Assembly (NCBI RefSeq): GCF_030345095.1
Contig: NZ_CP128360.1
Coordinates: forward strand, 4,216,001 to 4,280,000
Origin: Solwaraspora sp. WMMA2056
GTDB lineage: Bacteria > Actinomycetota > Actinomycetes > Mycobacteriales > Micromonosporaceae
Direction: 5' to 3'
DNA length: 64,000 bases
Part shown: positions 32,707 through 39,690 of the stretch, piece after piece
How positions within the stretch are numbered: position 1 is the stretch's first letter
Layout of the letters: the number at the start of each line of letters is the position of its first letter
Position numbers and translations under genes: made by a program
The notes under the pieces: model-generated
Seen by the model: the letters and a program-made list of their open reading frames with translations, nothing else
The model's database searches: none
What the model was told of the DNA's origin: nothing

Positions 32707-33966
32707 GTGTCCGTACCCGTTTCCCGGTCGAGGATCTCGGTGGTCGTCCCGACCTACAACCGCAGTGCCTATGTCCGGCACACCTTGGCCAATCTGGCGC
32801 GCCAGACCCTGCCGCCGGACGAGTTCGACGTGATCGTCGCCGACGACGGCTCCACCGACGACACCCGCGAGGTGGTCGAGTCGTTCGCCGGCAAGCTGCA
32901 GGTCGCCTACCACTACCAGCCGGACGAGGGGTTCCGGGCACCGGCGGCGCGCAACGCCGGGGCCCGGCTGGCCCGGTCGCCGCTGCTGGTCTTCTTCGAC
33001 GCCGGGGTGATCCCCGGCCCGGACTGTCTCCGCCAGCACCTGGCCCTGCACGCCGACCCGCAGGCACACCGGGCGGTCATCGGCTACGCCTACGCCTACA
33101 ACCCGCCGTACCCGATGCCGGGCATCGCCGAGGCGCTGGCCGAACTTCCTCCGGAAGCGGTGGTCGAGCGGTTCCGGCGCAACCCGGCCTTCCTGGACAT
33201 TCGCCATGTCGAGATGGCCGCCTGCGACTTCGACGTCAGCCGTCGGGCGCTGCCGTGGACGCTGTTCTTCAGCCTGAACTGCTCCGTGCGCGCCGACGAC
33301 TACTGGCGGGCCGGCGGCTTCGCCGAAGCGTTCCGCAAGTGGGGCCTGGAGGACATGGAGGTCGCCTACCGGCTGCACCGCGACGGCGTGTCGTTCGTCG
33401 TGTCCCGCGACGCGTGGATCGTCGAATCCCCGCACGAGCGCAGCGAGGAAGCGAACTGGCTGGCGATCCAGGAGAACATCGACGTCTTCCTGGCCCGTCA
33501 TCCCGAGCCGGTGATCGAGCTCGGCTGGGGCCTGATCAAGAACGAGCTGATCTGGGAATGGGACGACGAGTACCAGCGGCTGACCCGCTGGCTCGACCAG
33601 ATCCGCGACCGTCAGGTCATCGACGAACTGGCCGGCGCGCTGGCGCGGATGGAGGACCCGGGGCGGATCGCCGTACTGGGCGCCGGAGCGGCGGTGCCGG
33701 CGACGATGCCCGACGCCGTCCTGCTCGAACCGGACGGTGAGCTGTGCCGGTCGGCCGCCGACGATCGGCAGCGTACCCATGCTCTCGGGTTGCGCACTCC
33801 GTTGGCCGACTCCGCCGTGGACACCGTCCTGATCACGTCCCGGCTGGCCGGGCTCTGGGACCGCTGGGGGCCGCAGTTGCTGGCCGAGGGGCGGCGAATC
33901 GGGCGTCGGGTCCACCTCACCGGCGACTTCGGTGACCCGGTGCTGGGGTTGCGGACCGACGCCTGA
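32707..33966 (+). CDS. GT2 glycosyltransferase with C-terminal extra domain
   Basis: A 419-residue protein. The GT-A domain is at about 1-260: ISVVVPTYNRSAYVRHTL, VIVADDGSTDDT (nucleotide-binding Asp), LVFFDAGV at the DXD position, and the catalytic WGLEDMEVAYRLHRDG. After about residue 300 comes a 120-residue segment (IAVLGAGAAVPATMPDAVLLEPDG, LADSAVDTVLITSRLAGLWDRWG) that resembles a shortened class I methyltransferase fold without a clear cofactor loop. GTG 32707 has GGAGG seven bases upstream. It faces the ABC exporter operon across a strong hairpin. Sequence style is close to the second GT2 (37764-38660), so both may act on the same product. Confidence 0.82.
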   Translation: MSVPVSRSRISVVVPTYNRSAYVRHTLANLARQTLPPDEFDVIVADDGSTDDTREVVESFAGKLQVAYHYQPDEGFRAPAARNAGARLARSPLLVFFDAGVIPGPDCLRQHLALHADPQAHRAVIGYAYAYNPPYPMPGIAEALAELPPEAVVERFRRNPAFLDIRHVEMAACDFDVSRRALPWTLFFSLNCSVRADDYWRAGGFAEAFRKWGLEDMEVAYRLHRDGVSFVVSRDAWIVESPHERSEEANWLAIQENIDVFLARHPEPVIELGWGLIKNELIWEWDDEYQRLTRWLDQIRDRQVIDELAGALARMEDPGRIAVLGAGAAVPATMPDAVLLEPDGELCRSAADDRQRTHALGLRTPLADSAVDTVLITSRLAGLWDRWGPQLLAEGRRIGRRVHLTGDFGDPVLGLRTDA

Positions 33967-33985
33967 CGGTGGTCGGCGGTCCGGT

Positions 33986-34020
33986 GGTCGGCCGCCCGCG
34001 TCCGGCGCGGGCGGCCGACC
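33986..34020. terminator. strong bidirectional terminator hairpin
   Basis: Perfect 15-bp arms (33986-34000 and 34006-34020) with loop TCCGG, in the 61-bp gap between the convergent GT2 and ABC transporter genes. Confidence 0.85.
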
Positions 34021-34027
34021 GGCCGCC

Positions 34028-35878
34028 CTACCGGTAGGCCTCGGCCTGCAGCGTGAACAGCTCCGCGTACAGTCCGCTGTCGGCCAGCAGTGCGCTGTGC
34101 GTGCCGACCTCGGCGACCCGGCCGTCACGCAGGACCACGATCAGGTCGGCCATCCGGACGGTCGAGAAGCGGTGCGAGACGAACACCGTGATCGCCCCCG
34201 ACGCCTCCGCCACCCGGACCGCCTGATCGGCGTACCGTTCGAACAGCGCGTGTTCGGCGGCCGGGTCCATCGCCGACGCCGGCTCGTCGAGCACCAGCAG
34301 CAGGGGCTGCCGACGCATCATCGCCCGACCCAGCGCGAGCCGTTGCCACTGTCCGCCGGACAGTTCCGCGCCGTCGGCGTAGCTCTTGCCGAGCTGGGTA
34401 CGCAGCCCGTCCGGCAGGTGCGTCAGTACGCTGCGGGCCTGTGCCCGGACCAGTGCGTCGTGCACCGCCTCGGGGGAGTCCGCCTGTGGCAGGTCCCCGA
34501 GGCCGACGGCATGCTGCAGGTCGAACTCGTAGCGGGCGAAGTCCTGGAAGCCGACCGAGATCCGCTCCCACCACTGCGGCGTGTCCATGGCCGCGAGGTC
34601 GACCCCGTCGACGAGGATCCGCCCACCGGTCGGCCGGTAGAAGCCGCACAGCAACTTGATGAGGCTGGTCTTGCCGGCACCGTTCTCGCCGACGATCGCC
34701 ACCCGGGCACCCGCCGGCAGGGTCAGCCGCACGTCGCGCAGCACCGGCACGTCGGTGCCGGGGTAACTGAAACTGACGTCGGCGAACTCGATGCCACGCG
34801 TCAACCGTTGCGTCGGCGCGGGCTGCGTGACCAGCGCCGACTGCGCAGGCACCGGTGCCGGCAGGTCGTCGGTCGGAGCCGACCCGGACACGGGCCGGTG
34901 CCGGTCGGCGGCGTCGACGGTTGCCCGGAAGTCGGCCAGTCGCCGGTAGGCGCTGGCCATCCGTTGCAGATCCTGCAGCAGGGTCACCGCCATGGTGACC
35001 TGTTGGTTGACCGCGACCGCCAAGACGATCACCAGGACGATGTCACCGATGGCCCGTTGCCCGGTGATCGCGTCCCGCACCACCAGCAGCACCGCGCCGA
35101 CGTAGCCGAGCGCGAAGATGAGCTGCCCGGCGGCCTGCACCGCCGTACCGGTCAAGTGGGCCCGCCACAACCGCCGGGTGGCGCTGTCCCACAGCCGGGC
35201 GTGCCGGTCCCGCAGCTCACCGGCGAGCCGGAACACCCGCAGCTCGCCCGCGTGGGTGGCGGACGTGGCCAGGTGGAACAGGTTGAGGGCGACCCGGGTG
35301 GGTTCGGCGGTCGCGGTCCGCGAGGCGTCCCGGATCCGTTCGGCGATCCGCCCGGCCACCAGCGGCGGGACCGCTGCCAGTGGCAGCAGCAGCAGGACCG
35401 GATTGACCCAGGCGAGCAGGATGCCGGTCAGTACGATCGCCAGACTCAGCCCCAGCCCGTTCATCAGTGACTCCAGGCTGGTGCGGAACTGCCGGCTCTC
35501 CTGCTGCAGTACGGTGAGCGCGTCGGCCTGGTCCGGCTGCTCGTGATGGTCGATCAGTACGGATCCGTTGGACAACCGGAGCAGTTGCTCGTCGAAGTCG
35601 AGCTCGGCCAGTTCGGACAGTTCGAAGTAGGCCACGTGCGCGAAGTGCGAAAAGGTCAGACTGGCGATGACCAGAGCGGCGGCGGCGACCCCGGCGACGG
35701 TCGCGTCCGCCGTCCGGCCGGTGACCACCGCGTTGGTCATCACTCCCAGCACCACCGCCAGCATCGGTGCCGCCGCGGCACCGGCGAGCATCAGTACCAC
35801 CGAGACGAACGTCTTGCGGCGGTCCAGACGCCAGGAGGTGGCCAGGATCCGGGCACTGACCCGCAGTACGCCGATCAT
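34028..35878 (-). CDS. ABC exporter half-transporter (membrane + ATPase), second subunit
   Basis: A 616-residue type IV ABC exporter subunit. The N-terminal six-helix membrane domain spans about residues 1-310. The nucleotide domain has Walker A in VGENGAGKTSLIKL, the signature LSGGQWQRLALGRA, Walker B LLLVLDEPASAMDP, and switch His in FVSHRFSTV. It starts with an ATGA overlap with its partner, so the two are probably made in equal amounts as a heterodimer. The substrate is likely a natural product or glycan rather than a nutrient, given exporter architecture and the GT2 genes on both sides. RamA/RamB-like lanthipeptide exporters are a comparable pair, but no precursor peptide gene was found. 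Confidence 0.9.
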   Translation of the reverse strand: MIGVLRVSARILATSWRLDRRKTFVSVVLMLAGAAAAPMLAVVLGVMTNAVVTGRTADATVAGVAAAALVIASLTFSHFAHVAYFELSELAELDFDEQLLRLSNGSVLIDHHEQPDQADALTVLQQESRQFRTSLESLMNGLGLSLAIVLTGILLAWVNPVLLLLPLAAVPPLVAGRIAERIRDASRTATAEPTRVALNLFHLATSATHAGELRVFRLAGELRDRHARLWDSATRRLWRAHLTGTAVQAAGQLIFALGYVGAVLLVVRDAITGQRAIGDIVLVIVLAVAVNQQVTMAVTLLQDLQRMASAYRRLADFRATVDAADRHRPVSGSAPTDDLPAPVPAQSALVTQPAPTQRLTRGIEFADVSFSYPGTDVPVLRDVRLTLPAGARVAIVGENGAGKTSLIKLLCGFYRPTGGRILVDGVDLAAMDTPQWWERISVGFQDFARYEFDLQHAVGLGDLPQADSPEAVHDALVRAQARSVLTHLPDGLRTQLGKSYADGAELSGGQWQRLALGRAMMRRQPLLLVLDEPASAMDPAAEHALFERYADQAVRVAEASGAITVFVSHRFSTVRMADLIVVLRDGRVAEVGTHSALLADSGLYAELFTLQAEAYR

Positions 35879-37767
35879 GCGACCACCTCCGCCGGATCCA
35901 CGAACCGGTCGGCCTGCAACCGGAACAACCGCGCGTACTGCCCGCCCAGCGCCATGAGTTCGTCGTGTCCGCCCTGTTCGATGACGACGCCGTCGGCGAT
36001 CACCACGATCCGGTCGGCCCGGCGCACGCTGGAGAACCGGTGTGAGATCAGCAGTGTCGTCGCCTGCTGGGTCAACCCGGCGAACTCGTCGAAGAAGCGG
36101 GCCTCGGCCCGTACGTCGAGACTGGCCGTCGGTTCGTCGAGCACGACGATCGACGCACCGTGGCGCAGGGCGAACAGCGCGCGGGCCAACGCGACCCGCT
36201 GCCATTGCCCGCCGGACAGGTCGACCCCGCCGGTGAGGTGCCGGGCCAGCGGCGTGTCCATTCCGGCGGGCAGGCCCTCCAGCGTCGATCCGAGGCCGAC
36301 GGCCTCGGCGGCGGCCCGGACACCGGCGGTGTCGTGCCGGGCGTGGACCGCGCCGAAGACGATGTTGTCGGCGGCTGACGCCTCGTACCGGGCGAAGTCC
36401 TGGAAGATCACCCCAAGGCGGGCCCGCCACTGGTCGACCGGATAGTTCGCGATGTCGACCCCGTCGAGGTAGATCCGACCCGAGGTCGGCTCGTACAGCC
36501 GGGCGAGAAGCTTGACCAGGGTGGTCTTGCCGGCACCGTTGAGCCCGACGATGGCGGTGCACTGGCCGACCGGGATGGTCAGGTTCAGCCGGTTGAGCAC
36601 CGGTCGGTCCTGACCCGGATAGTGGAAGCTGACGTCGTCGAACCAGATCTGCGACTCCGGTCGAGGCACGGCGGTGGCCGCCGTCGGCGCGGTGGAAGTC
36701 GTGCCCGGTCCACCGCGCGCGTCGCCGCGGTCGTCGGTGGATTCCCGGGTCACGCTGTCCGCGTGGGCCGCGAAGCGCCGGACCGCCTCGTAGGCGTGCA
36801 TGCCGATCGCGGTGGCCGCGTCCGCCTCCGGGTAGTACTCGCTGAGCCGTAACATGCCCAGGATCGCCTGCATGACCAGCACGAACGTCGTCAGAGCGGC
36901 GGCTTCGGCGGTGCTGCCCAGGGCGGCGAACACCGCCGTGCTCACCAGCAGGCCCCAGGACGCGAAGCCGATGAACGGCCACAGGTAGATGCGTCGTCGG
37001 GCCGCCCACACCGGTCGCAACAGCCCGAGGTACGCCTCCCGCAGGGTCTGCTGCAGCCATCCGACCAGCCCGAAGATGCGGATCTCCTTGCCGGCCGCAC
37101 TGCCGGTGGCCAACTGCCGGACGTAGTCGACCTTGCGCTCCGGGGTGGCCAGGTCGAACCGGACCTGCGCGTACTTGCGCAGTCCACCTCGCTGCCCGTA
37201 CCGGAACAGCAGCACGGCGCTGCCCAGGCCGATCGCCGCCAGCCAGGAGAAGTGCATTCCGACCAGCACCGCGTAGCCGGTGAGCTGGGTGTAGCGGGCG
37301 ATGAGCGCCAGCAGCCCGGGCACCGCCTGACCGGGACTCTGGAAGCCGAACTCCAACTCGCGCGCGGCGGTGCGCAGGTGGTTGAGCACCTGTTGGTTCT
37401 CGAGCGCGGCGACCCCGGTGCCGCGCAGTGACGCGGCCATCAACTCGTCGAAGACGTGGCCGTCGATGCGGCGCGACACCAACGTTCCCAGTGAGGTGGC
37501 CACCGGGGCGAGGATCTGCTGGCCCACGAAGGCCGCGGCGGCGATCAGGAACACCGTGACCAGCGCGTCCCAGGCCGGCGAACCCAGCCCGTCGGTGACC
37601 GCCTGCGGCACCCGGCCGATCACGACGCTGGTGGCGACGATGAACGCCACCGGCAGCAGGCCGAGTACCAGGTAGATCGCGGCGAGCAGCGTCACCGGGG
37701 CGATCCCGGCCCGCGGTGCCAGCCGGACGATGTTCCATCGCTCCGTGACCCGGTCCCGGCTGATCAT
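35875..37767 (-). CDS. ABC exporter half-transporter (membrane + ATPase), first subunit
   Basis: A 630-residue ABC exporter subunit. The membrane domain has six helices (LLAAIYLVLGLLPVAFIVAT first), with a RIFGLVGWLQQTLREAY coupling-loop region. Walker A is VGLNGAGKTTLVKL, the signature LSGGQWQRVALARALF, Walker B IVVLDEPTASLD, and H-loop LISHRFSSV. Both ATP sites of the presumed heterodimer look complete. The start ATG overlaps the GT2 stop, and its own stop overlaps the second subunit start, so four genes are read as one coupled operon from 39379. Confidence 0.9.
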   Translation of the reverse strand: MISRDRVTERWNIVRLAPRAGIAPVTLLAAIYLVLGLLPVAFIVATSVVIGRVPQAVTDGLGSPAWDALVTVFLIAAAAFVGQQILAPVATSLGTLVSRRIDGHVFDELMAASLRGTGVAALENQQVLNHLRTAARELEFGFQSPGQAVPGLLALIARYTQLTGYAVLVGMHFSWLAAIGLGSAVLLFRYGQRGGLRKYAQVRFDLATPERKVDYVRQLATGSAAGKEIRIFGLVGWLQQTLREAYLGLLRPVWAARRRIYLWPFIGFASWGLLVSTAVFAALGSTAEAAALTTFVLVMQAILGMLRLSEYYPEADAATAIGMHAYEAVRRFAAHADSVTRESTDDRGDARGGPGTTSTAPTAATAVPRPESQIWFDDVSFHYPGQDRPVLNRLNLTIPVGQCTAIVGLNGAGKTTLVKLLARLYEPTSGRIYLDGVDIANYPVDQWRARLGVIFQDFARYEASAADNIVFGAVHARHDTAGVRAAAEAVGLGSTLEGLPAGMDTPLARHLTGGVDLSGGQWQRVALARALFALRHGASIVVLDEPTASLDVRAEARFFDEFAGLTQQATTLLISHRFSSVRRADRIVVIADGVVIEQGGHDELMALGGQYARLFRLQADRFVDPAEVVA

Positions 37768-38660
37768 CGGCGCTGCAATTCGTACTCGGCGCAGCTGGGC
37801 AGGCCGCGCTCCCGGATGATGTCGTTGATGTTGAGCGGGTGAACCTCCAGGGTGGAGAAACCGGGCATCAACGACATGATGGGGGTACCGTACTTTTCGA
37901 CCATGTAGCGGTAGTTCGCCGCCTCCCGTGCCCGCGAGGCCAGCGGATGCGGCACGTGCAGGCTGGCGGCGTCCCGGTTCAGCACGATCCGAGCGCCGGC
38001 CCGGTGCAGCCGGTAGCCCAGGTCGAGGTCCTCACCACCCCAGCCCTCGAACGACTCGTCGAACATGCCGACCGCCCGTACCTGGTCGGTGTTCGCGGAG
38101 GTGTTGCAGGTGAAGTAGACGACCCAGGGGGCGGGCAGGTCACCGAAGTCGTCGCCGTACTTGGCGTAGAAGTCCTCCCGGATGTCCGGCCACAGCCCAC
38201 GCTCGCGGACCAGTGCGATCGATCCGTCGGCGTCGGCGTAGTCCAACGTCCGGTTCATCCGTCCGGACTCGCGTTCGTGCAGCAGCAGGCAGTAGGCGTA
38301 CCCGATCACGGCGACCGGCCCGGCGTGGGCCTCGTGGGTGTCGACGTGCGCCCGTAGACATCCTGAGTGGGCGATGACCCCGTCGTCGAGGAAGACGCAG
38401 ATGTCCGACCGCGCCTCGGTGATGCCCAGGTTGCGGGCGGCGGCCGCCCGCGACCCGGTGTCGGCCTGGAAGAAGTAGCGTAGGTCGAACCGGTCGGCGA
38501 AGCCCTGCACCATCTCACCGGTGCCGTCGGCGGATCCGTCGTCGACGACCAGCACCTCGAACTCGTCGCGGGGCAGCGACTGGCGGGTCAGTGACGTCAA
38601 GGTGTACTCGAGCAACCGCCGTCGGTTGTAGGTCGGAATGATCACACTGCACCGGGGCAT
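37764..38660 (-). CDS. GT2 glycosyltransferase
   Basis: A 298-residue GT-A glycosyltransferase. It has SVIIPTYNRRRLLEYTL, VLVVDDGSADGTGEM, a DXD-like LDDGV at about residue 91, and a C-terminal galactosyltransferase-type block FEGWGGEDLDLGYRLHRAGA with the catalytic Glu-Asp. Its stop and start codons overlap those of the neighbours. A lone GT2 inside an ABC exporter operon suggests sugar decoration of the exported compound (inference). Donor and acceptor are unknown. Confidence 0.87.
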   Translation of the reverse strand: MPRCSVIIPTYNRRRLLEYTLTSLTRQSLPRDEFEVLVVDDGSADGTGEMVQGFADRFDLRYFFQADTGSRAAAARNLGITEARSDICVFLDDGVIAHSGCLRAHVDTHEAHAGPVAVIGYAYCLLLHERESGRMNRTLDYADADGSIALVRERGLWPDIREDFYAKYGDDFGDLPAPWVVYFTCNTSANTDQVRAVGMFDESFEGWGGEDLDLGYRLHRAGARIVLNRDAASLHVPHPLASRAREAANYRYMVEKYGTPIMSLMPGFSTLEVHPLNINDIIRERGLPSCAEYELQRR

Positions 38661-39379
38661 CAGGCCGCTCCGTTCCCGTCGTACCGGTCGTGGTGGCGCA
38701 GCCAGGGACGACCGGGCGCGTCCTGTCGGCCGAGCGCGGTCAGGTCGAGGTAGTTGTAGGTGCCGTGCAGCAGGTCGGTGCTGTGTGCGTAAGCGGAGTA
38801 GGTGTGCAGCACGGTGTCACCGTCGCGCAGGAACACGCTGACCCCGCCCTGCTCACCCTGGGTGAACCAGACCTCGCCGTCGGCCTCGAGCGTCGCCTTG
38901 TCCTTGAAGTTGTACGTCACCGGTGCCACCGACTCGTCGAGCGTGACGTGGAAGTCGTAGTTGAAGGAGCTGCCGTACGACGAGTACCACGGCACGGACC
39001 AGCCCATCCGCTCGCGGAACGCGGCGATCTTCGTGGCCGGGGCCCGGGACACGAGGACGAGCGTGGTGTCCCGGGAGTGCAGGTGAGACAGGTGGCCGAT
39101 GTTGTCGGCGAGGAAGGAACAGTGCTTGCAGCCTTCGTCCCAGGCCGGGTCGAACATGAAGTGGTACGTGATCAGTTGCCGCCGGCCGTCGAACAGGTCC
39201 AGCAGGGTCGCCGTGCCGGTCGGGCCGTCGAAGACGTACTCCTTTTCGATCTTCACCGCCGGTAGCTGTCGACGCTGCTCGGCCACCGCCGCCCACATCC
39301 GGGCGGCCTCCTCCTCCTTGGCCAGCAGTTCCTTGCGTGCGGTGAGCCAATCGTGTCGAGCGACGATCTGTCGAGTCAT
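38660..39379 (-). CDS. DUF899 thioredoxin-like protein
   Basis: A 239-residue DUF899 protein. Family landmarks are WLTARKELLAKEEEAAR near the N terminus, YVFDGPTG, the redox-like DEGCKHCSFLADNIGHL (CxxC), VLVSRAPATKIAAFRERMGW, and a C-terminal GVSVFLRDGDTVLHTYSAYAHSTD. The fold is thioredoxin/peroxiredoxin-like, and the two Cys at about residue 84-87 could be redox-active, but no function is proven. It heads the GT2-ABC-ABC operon with a 1-bp overlap. An open in-frame stretch up to 39556 is probably leader, not protein, as it lacks a ribosome site and family similarity. Confidence 0.85.
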   Translation of the reverse strand: MTRQIVARHDWLTARKELLAKEEEAARMWAAVAEQRRQLPAVKIEKEYVFDGPTGTATLLDLFDGRRQLITYHFMFDPAWDEGCKHCSFLADNIGHLSHLHSRDTTLVLVSRAPATKIAAFRERMGWSVPWYSSYGSSFNYDFHVTLDESVAPVTYNFKDKATLEADGEVWFTQGEQGGVSVFLRDGDTVLHTYSAYAHSTDLLHGTYNYLDLTALGRQDAPGRPWLRHHDRYDGNGAA

Positions 39380-39690
39380 GGTGTGTTGCCCCTGCGGTAG
39401 TAGTTCGCCGGTTGGCGCTTCCGATGGGTAGTCGGAGCCGACCGGCCGGACTCGACACTGGTCTGCCGGCGGCCCTCGGCGCCGGGTTCCAGGCTGGCCT
39501 TCAGCCGCCACTGGTGGATCTTTCGACCTAACGTTCAAAAGTTCGAGTATTTCCATCGGAAGATCTTGCTACCCGAGCGAATGTGGCTCATGATGTGCCG
39601 CAGTCGTGATCGAGATCATCGCGTCCGCCGAGCAGCACACCTCGGTGATGGTTCCGACCGGCACCCACCCGCACCGCCGAAGGGGGAGGA
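39380..39690. promoter_or_regulatory. divergent intergenic region
   Basis: A 311-bp gap between the DUF899 operon and the secreted multidomain protein. The 39515-39600 part is AT-rich and likely holds promoters for both strands. No convincing -35/-10 pair, operator or small gene was found. Confidence 0.4.

Noticed and set aside
34028-37738. 1236-residue single fused ABC protein
   Set aside because: The frame runs through the other subunit out of frame. Two genes with an ATGA overlap at 35875-35878 explain the sequence better.
39380-39556. Extra 58-residue N-terminal extension of the DUF899 protein or a precursor peptide for the ABC exporter
   Set aside because: The in-frame stretch lacks a ribosome site and has no leader/core pattern. 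The family start is ATG 39379.
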